64,000 bases of DNA from Tridacna crocea (taxonomy: Eukaryota; Mollusca; Bivalvia; Cardiida; Cardiidae). The DNA is taken from positions 8,769,501-8,833,500 of the forward strand of contig OX031072.1 in NCBI GenBank assembly GCA_943736015.1, written 5' to 3'. Each line of letters opens with the position of its first letter. The stretch's first letter is position 1. This document shows, in pieces, positions 10,707 through 22,592 of the stretch. Both the position numbers and the translations under genes were made by a program. Under the pieces are notes generated by a model. That model was not told the DNA's origin, searched no databases, and saw only the letters and a list, made by a program, of their open reading frames with translations.

Positions 10707-11265
10707 ATCATCAGAAATAATGTAAATGAATTTTCGAAAAAGACTTTTGAATGAAACTGAAAACTTTGGAAAAGGGGGTACATTGCCAACTACCAAGCAA
10801 GGGCCACTTTTTCCACATTGTTTTCAACAGCTATGATAAAATGAGTGTACAATATATCACTTATTAACTTGTACTAATACATTGACGTTCATGTATTCAC
10901 AATTACAATAATTATTAGTGGTAATCAGCTTACTGTATGTGACTTGCATAAGTACAGCATAGACATACACCAAATTGGTGGTAAACTATGTACTATAACT
11001 GATATGTAGGGCATTTCTTGTACCTTGAATAATTATATTCTTTGTATCATCGTTTTATTTCTTAAGTAGAACTTTTGATTACAAAGTATGTTAGAAGCAT
11101 TTTCGCTTTTTTGTTTGCTTTATACAGAATCATTTTTATAATTGGTTTAGGATGACCTGCTTTGAAATACGATTTATTTAGATGGTTTTTCTTTGGGTAG
11201 TTGGTAAAAGATGTAGAAATTGTTTGTTAAAATGAATAAGACAAGTCAGTTGAATTGAATGGTTT

Positions 11266-11488
11266 TTAACCTTTTACCAAACGACAAAATTTTAGACTGG
11301 TCCAAATTGAAAGCAGTTGCAGACGATAAAATAAACATACCTTAAAAATTTAAATTTGTTTCCAGCAGGGTAGAAAATATGGGAAAAGGAGGAAATGCTG
11401 GTTACCAGCATTTTTCCATTTCCCACAATGTTTTCAAAAGGTTTATTTCTCAGGGTCGTAAAACCAGGGATTGTTTGGTAAAGGTTAA
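11266..11488 (+). mobile_element. TTAA MITE family 1
   Basis: Full length in the putative spen 3' UTR, with a shortened right core arm (CATTTTTCCATTTCCC). Confidence 0.82.
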
Positions 11489-12159
11489 ATTGGATGACAT
11501 CGTTTGATAATTATTGATACAAATTAACTTTTGGCTCGCCTTTTTTCTTTTGTTAGGGGATAAATTTTGCAGGTTTTTTTTTTTGTAAGATTTGATTGGT
11601 TTTGAGCACTTGTTACCTACTTGTATTTTTTGTGCAGGTCACAGTTCAGCTATTATTATATACTAACATGTTGACAGGATTAACTCTGAAATCATCTATA
11701 CAACAAATGATGGGCTTTAATGCCTGTCGTAGAGGTATATGATTTCTGTTTGCAGATACAATGTTTGCAGTTAAAGTTTTTCTTATTTTCATTTTCATAA
11801 GAAAATGATGTTTATGTAATGAATATCATGTTTTTTCTTGGAATTTTCTTCTTTTTGTCACAGATATTGTTATAGGCAGCTAGCTATAATCTTTTGTTTA
11901 TTTCATGTGTATAGTGTTAAACTAATGTAACAGTATTACAGTATGTGTACATGTAGTAGTTTTCTCCGTCTATCATTTCATTTTGTATTGTCTGGTGTAA
12001 TATTGCGATATCTGTTAATTCATCATGTAAGTTGTTACATTTTACATAGATAATAAATGTGGCATAACTTCATAGATCACACACGCCATACTGTATACCC
12101 CAAGTCTACCTACAATAGAACATATTGAATATGCACAATCAGTATCAACTTGGGCAATA

Positions 12160-12351
12160 TTAACCCATTACCAAACGACAAAATTTTAGTCTTGTCCAAA
12201 TTGAAAGCATTTGCAGACGACAAATTAAAAGTGACAGTAAGTTTGAAATTCGTTTTGTGAAGAGTAGAAAACATTGTGGGAAAAGGAGAAAATGCTGGTT
12301 ACAGTCTTTCACAGGGGCGTCAAAAGTAGGGATTGTGTGGTAATGGGTTAA
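12160..12351 (+). mobile_element. TTAA MITE family 1, right core arm deleted
   Basis: Intact TTAA ends and arms, but the right half of the hairpin is missing (GCTGGTTACAG joins directly to arm B). A deletion that removes the foldback. Confidence 0.8.
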
Positions 12352-12437
12352 TAAAAAAAGGGCAACAAAATTTTAGATGACAAATAAAATGAGGCTTGAC
12401 TGATGAAATGCTTGGTGAATATGGACCCTGTAAATAA

Positions 12438-12834
12438 AACACTTTTGAAAACATTGTCAGAAACGGGGAAAATGCTTGTAATTGGTGTTTTGATTTTTTT
12501 CTACAATGTATTCTAACCTTGTAAAGGCATATCCGATTAGTTGTGTTTTAATATTTCATCTGCAAATGCTTTTATTAAGGGCAAGTTTAAAAATTTGATA
12601 CATGGTGAAGAGTTTACTCTTTAGGACCCAATGAAAATTTAATACCTTTCCAAAGTCAAAGCATTTGCAGACGACAAAATAAACATGACTCAAAAAATGT
12701 AATTCATTTGGGAAGTGTAGAAAACCTTGTGGGAAAATGCTGATTATCAACATTTTCTTCTCTACCCTCAACATTCTCTAAAGCGTTTTTTGTCAGGCTC
12801 GTTAAAACTCGGGATTATGTGGTAAAGAGTTTGC
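12438..12834. mobile_element. two decayed TTAA MITEs in tandem
   Basis: The first (12438-12614) has a core and right arm A; the second (12612-12834) has A, a short core lacking GGAGAA, and B. The shared junction has decayed to GTTTACTC. Confidence 0.55.
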
Positions 12835-13149
12835 AAAATTATGAAAACTATGATTATTTTGGTACTAGAAATTGAAATGTTGCACCAGTTTTGTCTATGT
12901 TAATGTGCTGTTAATGTCATCTTTGTGTATCACTCTAGAAATTTTGCTGTAAATAAGTGTATTTTTGTAGAAAAAAGATGTAGAAAACAAAAAAATACAA
13001 CCGATATTGTGCAATGTTAGAAAATAGAAAAGGGAAAACAAGTTTTTAAAAAAGAAAAAAAAAAGAGAAGATTTTTGATCTCAGATATGAAAGCATTGGG
13101 TGCTTGTGTGTGGTGATAGAGTCTTTCAGATACAATGAGGAACAAGGAC

Positions 13150-13429
13150 TTATCTCATTACCAAATGACAATATTTTAGGCTTGTCCAAATGGAAAGCAA
13201 TTGCTGACGACAAAATTAAAGTGACGGAAATTTTTTTTAATTTGTTTTATGAAGGGAAGAAAACGTGGGAAAAGGAGAAAATGCTGGTTACTAGCATTTT
13301 CTCCTTTTCCCGCAGCGTTTTCTATCCTTCCAAAAGCAAATGTTAATTTTTCAGTCCAGTTTTATTTTGTCATCTGAAAACGCTTTCAATTCAGACCAGT
13401 CTAAAATTTCTTGTGTGGTAAAGAGTTAA
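13150..13429. mobile_element. TTAA MITE, A-A type, longer form
   Basis: 280 bp. Arm A on the left (ATATTTTAGGCTTGTCC) and complementary arm A on the right (GACCAGTCTAAAATTTC), making almost the whole element palindromic. Core arms match (GTGGGAAAAGG and CCTTTTCCCGC). Confidence 0.72.
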
Positions 13430-13765
13430 ATTACTTCAGTACGGATTAGCCTAAACTTTTTCAGTGATGTAAAGGATTGTTGGGCTGTTGTCTTTGACCC
13501 ACATTTCTAGATGCAGAGGAAGGAGGACTTTGAAAGAAAGGGAGAGAATATTGGTGGTGTAAATGAGTGTGAAGAGTCATGTATGTCTTTTTTTTTGCCA
13601 TTTGACCTGCTTGTAAGAATTTGCCTAGCTTTGTGTTTGATCCATATTTGTCTTTGCTGTGTGCTTAGATAAAACAGGGACCAGGAACTTTCATCTAGGA
13701 CATATACAATCTGATATCAGTTGGGTTTTTGAGATAAATTTTATTGAACAAGTCTACCTAAACAG

Positions 13766-13995
13766 TTAACCCATTACCACACAATCCCTACTTTTGACGC
13801 CCCTGACAAAGAAACCTCTAGAAAACATTGTGGGAAAAGGAGAAAATGCTGGTAACTAGCATTTTGTCCTTTTTCCCACAATGTTTTCTATCCTTCACAA
13901 AACAAATTTCAAATTTTCAATCACTTTTATTTTGTCGTCTGCAAATGCTTTCGATTTGGACAAGCCTAAAATATGGTCGTTTGGTAATGAGTTAA
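13766..13995 (-). mobile_element. TTAA MITE family 1
   Basis: Full length with both TTAA ends. The right core arm has CATTTTGTCC in place of CATTTTCTCC. Confidence 0.86.
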
Positions 13996-14628
13996 TTAGT
14001 GAGCCTTTGCCAAGCTTAACATTTCTTGTGAATGAGTTTAACAAATTTTTACCTCAAAAGCCAACAAGTGTCAGATTCTTTTTACCACGTAACTGTATAA
14101 CAAGAATTTTAGTTCATAATGAGTTAAAACAGAGGCATTGCATACATGTATGTGTAGTGAAATCTACATGAAGCCTTTGCACCTCCTCCTTGACAGGTGT
14201 ATTACAAAGAAAAAGTAGTTCCAAAAAGTAGTTCCAAAGGAACTTGCATATACATGATTTTGTTTTAAATCTAAACATGACTGAATTAACAACTCTTATC
14301 ATGATTGGGAATTTTGATCATTAATTTCCTCCAGGAACCTAGGTCAGTAAAGTTTAGAAATGAAGCGTATAATTACAGAGCGTTGACCAAATACAGTACT
14401 ATTTTCTTACCTCACACATGTGTGAGACAAGAAAATTTGTAATGGCTGTATTAGGTTGATAACAAGGGGAGTTATGTGATAAAACGTTATATTGAAACAG
14501 GTATTCATGTATACACTTTACTGTAGAGTGTGACTTCAGGATTTTCCTTTTACTAGAAATAAGGATAGCCATGTTTTAATCTTAAAGTATTGAACTCGGC
14601 CGTACAGTTCCATTTTGAAGACAGTGTT

Positions 14629-14672
14629 GACCGTGATCAGACTACATGGAAGCGTAGTCAGATCTTGGATTT
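14629..14672. repeat. hairpin repeat H, decayed
   Basis: GTGATCAGACTACATGGAAG and CGTAGTCAGATCTTGGAT; several mismatches in the stem. Confidence 0.5.
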
Positions 14673-14700
14673 TACACTGTGGATGCTTTGATTTTCTGGT

Positions 14701-14929
14701 TTAACCCTTCCCCAAACATCAAAACTTTACACTGGTCCAAAATGAAAGCACGTGCAGACAACAAAATAAAAGCAAGTCACAAATTAGAATCTGTTTCCAG
14801 TAGGGTAGAAAACATTGTGGGTAAAGGAGAAAATGCTGGTATCCAGCATTTTCTCCTTTCCCCACAATGTTTTCAAAAGGCTTCCATCTCAGGGTCGTAA
14901 AAACCAGGGATTGTTTGGTAAAGGGTTAA
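14701..14929 (+). mobile_element. TTAA MITE family 1
   Basis: Full length. The centre reads CTGGTATCCAGC, a change that is not symmetric. Confidence 0.86.
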
Positions 14930-15229
14930 ACATTCTTTTCAAAACAGTCTGAAAAGTGGAATATTTGCCATTTTTTGTCATCTCTGATAAAAAATTGTCA
15001 AATTGGTTCATACCTGCCTATGGGGAGTGTCAGGGTTACATTTGGACATGGAATTCATGCTTTTTGTGTGGGCTGAGTGTGAATCTGAACAGAATTGTTT
15101 GATTTAGTTTCATACAGGACTCATTCAGATGTGAAATAATTTACTGTGTTACTGCTTCTTGCTTTTGGAAAAGAATTTGATTTTTTGCGTTATGAAAATA
15201 TTTGGAAACTTTTTATGAACTATTTTATT

Positions 15230-15400
15230 TAGAATTAGATAAAATTTCAGATTTGTCTAAGTAGAAAGCATTTGAAGAGAAAAAATGAAAGAGGCCTGAA
15301 GTAATGATATTCCTCTTTAAATAAGAGAAAACATTGTTGTAAATGGAGAAAATGCTTTTTTCGTAATTACTACAATGTTTAAAGGGGAAAGGTTGTTAAA
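15230..15400 (+). mobile_element. TTAA MITE family 1, decayed
   Basis: Arm A trace (AAATTTCAGATTTGTC) and core trace (ACATTGTTGTAAATGGAG). No clear ends. Confidence 0.4.
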
Positions 15401-15548
15401 ACAAAATTGTACAGAAAAATTAAGGATTGGTATTTAAACAGAAAATATCTTAGGAAAGGAAGAGTTTTGTTGCAAAGTGATAATAATATTCACATGATTA
15501 TTTTAATTTTTTTTTTTAATTATTGGATTATTTTAGTTTGAATTTAGA

Positions 15549-15774
15549 TTAACTGTTTCCCACACAATCCTGATTTCTAACAACCCAGAGAAAGAAAGTT
15601 TTTGAAAATTTTGTGGGAAAAGGAGAAAATGTTGCTTAGCAGCATTTTCCCCTTTTTGCACAATGTTTTCTAGGCCTTCCTAAACCAAATTTCAAGATTT
15701 GATTCACATTTTGTCATTTGCCAATGCTTGCAATTTTGACTTGTCCAAAATTTTGTCGTTTTGTAAAGAGTTAA
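15549..15774 (-). mobile_element. TTAA MITE family 1
   Basis: TTAACTGTTTCCCACAC to GTAAAGAGTTAA. Centre altered to GTTGCTTAGCAGC. Confidence 0.8.
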
Positions 15775-16018
15775 CATGGTAACCGTTGAGACTAAATCAC
15801 CCACCATATTCTGCTATGACAGAAAAACATCATGTATTGAAAAGGAGCCATGGTATGTGAGGCACTGTTCTAGCTGTTCATAATTGCTTTTTGTGAGCAG
15901 TATGAACTTTTGTCACAGTGTTTGTGTTTTTTTTTTCACAAATGGTTTCAAGTTGATATCTGACCAAGGTTTATAGATCATACTTGAGTAACTTTTATAA
16001 AGGAGAATTTCTTTCAAA

Positions 16019-16248
16019 TTAACCCATTACCAAATGACAATATTTTAGACTGGTCCAAATTGAAAGCATTTGCAGACAAGAAAATAAAAGTTGACTGAAA
16101 ATTTGAAATTTGAGTTGTGAAGGGTAGAAAACATTGTGGAAAAAGGAGAAAATGCTGGTTACCAGCATTTTCTCCTTTTTCCACAATGTTTTCTAAAGGC
16201 TTCTTTCTCAAGGACACCAAAAGTAGGGATTATGTGGTAATGAGTTAA
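16019..16248 (+). mobile_element. TTAA MITE family 1
   Basis: Matched core change: TGTGGAAAAAGG on the left and CCTTTTTCCACA on the right. Confidence 0.87.
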
Positions 16249-16254
16249 AGACAT

Positions 16255-16445
16255 AACAAAAATGTTGGTAACATCTCAGAGGAAGCAGACCTATGAAAAC
16301 TTTATGGAAAAAGAACTGCTAGTCATATTCTCCTTTTTCCTTGTTGTTTTGTATGTCTTGAAAGACAATGAGCCTCATTCAGATCGTCGTCTGCAAATGC
16401 TCTTGGTGTGAATGAGTCTAGATTTTGTCATGTGGTACGGTAATA
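16255..16445 (-). mobile_element. TTAA MITE family 1, decayed
   Basis: Trace of a core (ATGGAAAAAGAACTGC) and right arm A (GTCGTCTGCAAATGC). Ends unreadable. Confidence 0.4.
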
Positions 16446-16525
16446 AGGACATTGCATATCCGTTGAACTTTGATAGACATTTTTTTTCTCTACATTATGA
16501 CTGATGTGTATTTTGTGTATGTGTA

Positions 16526-16531
16526 AATAAA
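16526..16531 (+). promoter_or_regulatory. candidate distal poly(A) signal
   Basis: AATAAA within TGTGTAAATAAAGTTTAATT, a context typical of a transcript end. It would imply a ~7.1-kb 3' UTR that includes several foldback MITEs. Confidence 0.3.
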
Positions 16532-16748
16532 GTTTAATTCCCCACCCAGGCATTACCCCTCCCACTGACTTGGGCTACTCAGACCTTACCCCTACCACAT
16601 CTTTTTTAAAGTGAACAAATTTAACACTTCCTGTACTGACTTTTTATTACTTTAATAATACTATGTAAGAAATTTAAGAATGATTTGACTAGGGTAAAAG
16701 AAATCAAATTGATTTATCCAATGTTGCCTTGGATAGCCTTTGAAGATG

Positions 16749-16803
16749 GGAGTAGATCAAGGTCAGACAGCACAAAATGTGCAGTGTTATCTTTGATCTG
16801 CAC
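16749..16803. repeat. hairpin repeat H
   Basis: GTAGATCAAGGTCAGACAGC and GCAGTGTTATCTTTGATCTG; stem broken at the inner end. Confidence 0.6.
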
Positions 16804-17125
16804 CTTCTGCTACCTTAATGACCAAAATCAGATTTGGTCACAGCGAATGAGAACTTTTAGACCTGTTGTTATAATGAAGATGAAAACATTGATAATTGTC
16901 TTCACTCATTGCTAAACTGAGCAGAAGGCAAGAGAAGCAGTTGCTTATTATGAATGATAGCTTTTTTTCCAACATCTGAAACTAGGTCATTGTCACAGAT
17001 GATAACAGTTTAAGTCTTAATCCTGCTAAAGGATTTGTATGTAACTTTCAAGCTGGTTTTAAAAACCAGAATAATCCCACTTCAACCTGATACTTCTTTT
17101 GGAAAAATATTTCCTAGTTGGACAT

Positions 17126-17180
17126 AGTAGATCCAAGATCAGACTGCATGTTCTGTGCAGTCTGATCTTGATCTACACTG
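17126..17180. repeat. hairpin repeat H
   Basis: GATCCAAGATCAGACTGCAT and TGCAGTCTGATCTTGATC; loop GTTCTG. Confidence 0.75.
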
Positions 17181-18424
17181 TCCACAAAAGGTTTGTAATT
17201 AGCACTTAGCAGCGTAGCGGTTAAGATATCGATTTAGTTTGGAAATTAGTATATTTGGTAATGTGACAACTGAATGGTTTGTTACCATTTCCTTGTACCA
17301 ATGATTGCTTTAGCTTGTTACCTCCTGTATAATTGAAAACATGGTGGTAAAAGGAGAATTGCTGGTTGCATGCAGTTTCTCCCTTACTCCCAATGTTTTT
17401 ACATGTAACCATTTGCTTATTTCACCTGCCTATAGTTTTAGTTAGTAACAAGTTAAAGCAGATCCCCCTCCCACACATACAAAAAGTGCTGCTTATCAGG
17501 TACTTGCGCATGTTGCTCACTGATGACTTGGCACTGGGCATAAGAAAATGTTGCTTGTTATAGGTAATAGTTTCCGATGCTTCTAAAATGTCCAGTTTAT
17601 CAGTGTGCAATGAACACTACTATTCTAATTATTTAGCACTCATGAAAAATTTGATTTTGTTTCTTCACTTTGAAAAAAATTGGAATAAAAATGATTTTGT
17701 TGGTTCACTTTGAAAAAGATTAGGGATAAATCTGAATGGGTCTGGGTAGCCCTATTTAGTGGGAGGGTATTTGTCTAGTTGGGGAATTTTTCAGAAAACA
17801 TATCTGAAATAGTAGTTCAGCCTGAGCTATGGCTACCTTTTCTGATATGTTTTTATTCGCAAGAGAGCTTTTACAAGTGCTATTTGTTTTGTAAATTTCA
17901 TGAGGGACTTAACTAAAAATAGGACACCTCCTATATTTATATTGGTTGTTCGACTTAGCCCAAAATATGTTCACTTTATGCTTCTGATGGCAGTGAACTT
18001 TTTTTTTTTTTTTCCCCTCCCGATACAGACAAGATCAATATTGTATTGCAATTTCTTTTTATTGTTTTAAGTTACATAAATTTCTTGTGATATAATTGTA
18101 CATTTTGTAAATAAGAGCTAAAATAATATTGTAAATTTGTATAAAGTATTCATTTCATTGTCTTGTAAATACAAACAGCTTTATGTGATTTTCTTTTTCC
18201 CCCATTAGTACATGTAGTTACCATGTGAACAATGTTCTCTCTAAAAGTAATGTGCAAAATTGTTCTTTTTCTGTTTTCATGGTAACTATGTTGGAGGTTT
18301 TTTTCTAAACTTCCTTATTTTGTCTCACTAAATCTGATTAAAAATGTTAACAATACAAAAAATGTCTTGTTTTGAATTCTTTTCCATAATAACCCCTTCA
18401 ATTACTATTGCTAAAAATCTTTTA

Positions 18425-18735
18425 CTTTTTACCAAACAATCTCTCATTTTAACGACCCTTTTTGATAGCATTTCGAAAATGCAACAAAGACCGAATTTCC
18501 TCCTTTTCCCACCATGTTTTCAATTGTTTCAAAGACAAATTTCCTAAAAAAAAACAACCTCAGTTTAGTTATTCAATAAAATGTTTTTACACAAGTACCT
18601 ACAAATATTAAATTTGTCTTTGAAACAGACGAAAACATTTCGGAAAAAGGACAAAATGCATTTTCTTTTTTTCCCCACAATATTTTCTAAACCCATCTTC
18701 CTCAGGGTTGTTAAAACTTGAGATTGTTTAGTAAA
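18425..18735. mobile_element. decayed TTAA MITE pair
   Basis: A B-first left half (ACCAAACAATCTCTC) with a broken core, followed by an opposite-facing core and arm B ending GAGATTGTTTAGTAAA. Also carries an inverted AAACAAATTT motif on each side of about 18570. Confidence 0.45.
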
Positions 18736-18785
18736 AACAAAAAGCAACTTAATAAATCCAACATTCAGTCTACAATAAAAACCTT

Positions 18786-19006
18786 GTAACTCTTTACCAA
18801 GCGACAAAATTTTAGACTGGTCCAAATTGAAAGCATTTGCAAACAACAAAATAATAGTCACTGAAATATGTTTTGGGAAGGGAATAAAACATTGTGGGAA
18901 AAGGAGAAAATGCTGGTTACCAGCATTTTCTCCTTTTCCCTCAATGTTTTCAGAAGGCTTCTTTTTCAGGGTCGTTAAAATTCGGGATTGTGTGGTAAAG
19001 AGTTAA
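18786..19006 (+). mobile_element. TTAA MITE family 1
   Basis: Intact arms. The right core arm has an unmatched CCTTTTCCCTCAATG. Its right TTAA is shared with the next copy. Confidence 0.83.
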
Positions 19007-19188
19007 GCCATTACCAGACAACAAAACAAAAGTGACTAACAACTTGAAATCTGTTTTGTGAACAGTAGAAAACACTGTGGGAAAAGGAGAAAATGCTGAT
19101 ACCAGCATTTTCCTGTTTTCCCACAATGTTTTCTAAAGGCTTCTTTCTCAGCGTCTTAAAAAGTAAGGCTTGGGTGGTAATGGGTTAA
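19003..19188 (+). mobile_element. TTAA MITE family 1, arm A shortened
   Basis: Same orientation as the preceding copy and joined to it by one TTAA. The GGTCCAAATTGAAAG block of arm A is deleted. Confidence 0.78.
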
Positions 19189-19237
19189 ACTCCTGTATCA
19201 AGGTGGTTTTTGTCCTCAATGTTTCAACAAAGTGGAC

Positions 19238-19292
19238 AGGATAGTTCATAGATCAGACTGTACATTTTCAGCAGTCTGATCTTTGATCTAGA
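19238..19292. repeat. hairpin repeat H
   Basis: TAGATCAGACTGTACATTTT and GCAGTCTGATCTTTGATCTA. Confidence 0.65.
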
Positions 19293-19308
19293 ATGGCCAT
19301 AAGTTACT

Positions 19309-19536
19309 TTAACCCTTTACCAAACAATCCCTGGTTTTTACGACCCTGAGATAGAGGCCTTTTGAAAACATTGTGGGAAAAGTAGAAAATGCTGGTGTAA
19401 CCAGCATTTTCTCCTTTTCCCACATTTCCTTCCCTGCTGGAAACAAAGTCCAGCTTTTGAGTTACGTTCATTTTGTCGTCTGGAAGTGCTTTCAATTTGG
19501 ATCTGTCTAAAGTTTTGTCATTTGGTAAAGGGTTAA
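19309..19536 (-). mobile_element. TTAA MITE family 1
   Basis: Full length, TTAACCCTTTACC to GGTAAAGGGTTAA. Right core arm shortened after CCCACA. Confidence 0.85.
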
Positions 19537-19689
19537 GTGCTTAAAAACTCCTCAAATCTCATGAATTTGCAAATAAAAATCCTGAAAACAGTACACCTAG
19601 TTATATACTCCATAGATTGACACATCAGTACTATAAACACTGAGTGTCAAGCCCTAGGGAGATTTAGCATTTCAAAAACTCTTTCTACA

Positions 19690-19913
19690 CTTATCTCTTT
19701 CATACAAAATCCCACCATCAGGATATAGCTTTTGAAAAACCTTGTGAGAAAAGAAGAAAATACTGGTAATCACCATTTTCTCATTCTCCAATAAGTATTT
19801 CTAAACACAGACAAATACCATCATTTTAACTAAATTCATTGTTGTCAACCAAGTGCTTGCAAACAGAGTTTAACAGACCGCTGTAACATTTTTGTCATTT
19901 GATAAAGAGTTAA
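19690..19913 (-). mobile_element. TTAA MITE family 1, diverged
   Basis: Core reads AAAGAAGAAAATACTGG and CCATTTTCTCATTCTCC. Its right TTAA is shared with the next element. Confidence 0.62.
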
Positions 19914-20139
19914 ACGATTACCACACAATCCCTACTTTTGATGACCCTGAGAAAGAAGCCTTTAGAAAACATTGTGGGAAAAGGAGAAAACGCTTATGAC
20001 CAGCATTTTCTCCTTTTCCAAGAATGTTTTCTACCCATCTAATAACAAATTAAAAAATTTTCAGTCACTTTTATTTTGTCATCCGCATATGCTTTGGATT
20101 TGGACAAGCCTGAAATATTATCGTTGGCTAATGAGTTAA
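19910..20139 (-). mobile_element. TTAA MITE family 1
   Basis: B-first, in tandem with the preceding diverged copy. The left end lacks CC of CCCATTACC (TTAAACGATTACC). Confidence 0.8.
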
Positions 20140-20399
20140 ATGAAAAACATCTTTAAAGACTTTGCAGACAATTTTTGGTACTTCAGCTGATCTATTCTAA
20201 TGGCATTGAGGCAAAGAAAGAAATACAATGATCATAATGACCTTTTTCTTCTTTTGCCACAATGTCCAAGCCTTGAATCTTATTTCATCTTGATTATCTA
20301 TGATAGTACTTATTCTTTCTAAAGGTCATAACATTCTGAACAATTTTCAATTTAATTCAATAATAAATGTAGACTCTAGAGAGCCCTAAAGGTATTTCT

Positions 20400-20542
20400 T
20401 TAACTCTTTACCAAACAACAAAATTTCACACTGGTCCAATTTGAAAGGATTTGCAGACCACAAATGTAACTGAAATGATGATTTTTCAAAAAGATTCTTT
20501 TTCTAGGTCGTAAAAAGTCAGGATTGTGTGGTAAAGAGTAAA
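20400..20542 (+). mobile_element. TTAA MITE family 1, core hairpin deleted
   Basis: Arm A joins arm B with the palindrome gone. Abuts the truncated 5' side of the Helitron-like element that follows. Confidence 0.7.
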
Positions 20543-20559
20543 TCTGTCTTAGTGACCTG

Positions 20560-21790
20560 GATTATGACCCCCAGGTGACCCAATTTCGAACTCATCTGAA
20601 ATTTATTCAAGACAAACATTCTGACCAATTTTCATCAATTGAAAGGTTGTATGGTCTTTAACGCTGTTTTCAACATTTCAGTTATGTTGTGGCAGCCAGT
20701 GCACCTGTCCATGCTTTCCTTGAGGTTTTACTGGTACTCAGCACAATTTTCTTTCCAAGCTACTGGCTGCTTTCCCACATAACCATCGAAACAATACTCA
20801 GCATTGGGATAGGTATAACTCCTGTCACCATGACAATCAACCATTTTTCAAGTCAACTGAGCATAAAATGTGGCCTCCGGAGTGCCTTTATGGTATTTCT
20901 TTGACCTAGTAACCTAGATTATGACCCCAGGTGACCCAATTTTGGACTAATTTTAGATTTCATCAAGAGTAACATTTCAACCAATTCTCAAATCACTTGA
21001 ACAATAAATGTGGCCTCTAGAATGCTCTAGAAATATTTCTTTGATTTGACCTATTAACCTAGTTTATGACCCAAGTTGACCCAAATTCAGACTTGTGTGA
21101 CATTTTATCAAGACAAAAATTCTAGCCAAGTTTTAACTAATCTGAGCAAAAAATGTGGTCTCTAGAGTGCCCGCTATATATTTCTTTAATATAACCTGGT
21201 GACCTAGTTTATGATCCAAGGCGACCCAAATCTAAGCTCATCACAGATTTCATCAAAACAAACAATCTGAGCAAATTTACGATCATTCAATAAAAAAAAA
21301 AAATGTGGCCTTGAAAGAGCCAACAATGACCCCAGGTGACCCAATTTCAAACACATCCAAGGTTTCATCAAGGCAAACATTCTGACTAAGTTTCATATCA
21401 GTTGAGCATGAAATGTGGCCTCCAGACTGCCCTAAATGCATTGCTTTCATTTAACCTATTAACTTAGATTATGACCCCCAGGTGACCCAATTCAGAAGTT
21501 ATTTTAGATTTCATCAAGAGTAACATTTTAACCAATTTTCAAATCAACTGACCAATAAACGTAGCCTACTGAAAACCTTACAGTTCAATTTCTTTAATTT
21601 CTTTTAGTGACCTACTTTGAGACCCCAGTTGACCCAAATTCAGACTCGTGTGAGCTTCTATCAAGACAAACATTCTTATCACTTTTCAAGTCAGTTAAGG
21701 ACAAAATGTGGCCTCTAGAGAGCCCACAAGGTAAACTTTTAATTTAAACTAGTGACCAAGTGACCTGGTTTATAACCCCTGGTGACCTCA
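20560..21790 (+). repeat. tandem core of ~145-bp units in element A
   Basis: About eight diverged units marked by GACCTAGTTTATGACCCC, AGGTGACCCAATTT, TCATCAAGACAAACATTCTG and AAATGTGGCCTC. The same unit type forms the core of element E. Interrupted at about 20661-20860 by a foldback repeat. Confidence 0.75.
20661..20860 (-). mobile_element. foldback repeat (F family) inside element A
   Basis: GCTGTTTTCAACATTTCAG start and the CCAAGCTACTGGCTGCTTTC block match, in reverse, the repeats at 63285-63715 and 45139-45457. The unit flanking it is consistent with insertion into a tandem repeat. Confidence 0.55.
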
Positions 21791-21949
21791 TTTTTTTAAC
21801 TCACTGAACATGTTGTGCCAAGGTGATCAAACATACTTAGAACAGGTTCACTACATACCAAATATCAAAGCTCTAAGCATTCCAGGTTTCAGCATAGAAG
21901 AATTTTAAAGTTTTTCTTCATTGTTCTTATACATGGTTTTTTGAACTTG

Positions 21950-22560
21950 TGACCCCTTTGGCTGGGCCACTTGGCCCCAGCATCATATGAACAAATTTGG
22001 TAGAGGTCCACAAGAAGATACAACATGCAAAATATCAAAGCTCTACTCCTTCCAGTTTCAGAAGAAAAATTTCAAGGTTGCCTTCTTTGTTCCTATGTTC
22101 ACAATTGTGACCCCAGGGGTGGGGCCAGTTTTGACCCCAAGGCATCAAATGAACAAACTTGGTACAAGTCCACTTGAGGATGCTACATACAAAATATCAA
22201 AGCTTTACTCCTTCCAGTTTCATAGAGGAATTTTAAAGTTTTCCTTTTTTGTTGCTATGTTTCAAACTTGGGGCAGGGCCAGTTTTGACCCCAGAGGCAT
22301 CATGGGAACAAACTTGGTAGGGTCTACTAGGATATGCTGCATACCATTTCAATCAAAGCTCTATGCCTTCCAGTTTCAGAGAAGAAGAATTTCAAAGTTT
22401 TCCCCCTTTGTTCACATGTTCCAAGTTGAGACCCCCCCTCCCACCACTACCCAGTCAGGGCGAGTTTTGACCCCAGGAGCATCATATGAACAAATTTTGA
22501 AGAGGTCCAGTAGGACATCAAAGCTCTATCCTTCAGTTTCGGAGAAGATTTTCAAACATT
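21950..22560 (+). repeat. tandem core of ~160-bp units in element A
   Basis: Four units with TTTGACCCCAGGGGCATCAT, ATATCAAAGCTCTA and CTTCCAGTTTCAGAG. The same type forms the core of element D. Open frames across it (up to 250 codons from 21987) are repeat artefacts. Confidence 0.75.
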
Positions 22561-22578
22561 TTGCTGTTTTTTCTTTTG

Positions 22579-22592
22579 GTTGCCATGGCAAC
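22579..22592. promoter_or_regulatory. perfect X-box palindrome (element A)
   Basis: GTTGCCATGGCAAC, the canonical RFX-family binding palindrome, inside the shared 3' module of the Helitron-like repeats. Confidence 0.55.

Larger units (their letters stand above)
9413..18200 (+). other. spen 3' UTR and downstream AT-rich gene-free stretch
   Basis: No coding exon is visible. Candidate poly(A) signals on the + strand are AATAAA at 9863-9868, 10054-10059, 12052-12057 and 16526-16531. The proximal 9863 site would give a ~450-nt UTR and the 16526 site (in TGTGTAAATAAAGTTTAATT) a very long one. Sequence cannot decide. The stretch contains about ten TTAA MITEs and three short hairpins listed separately. 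From 16.6 to 18.2 kb I see only AT-rich unique DNA with a poly-T run near 18001 and a degenerate MITE trace at about 17270-17460. Confidence 0.5.
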
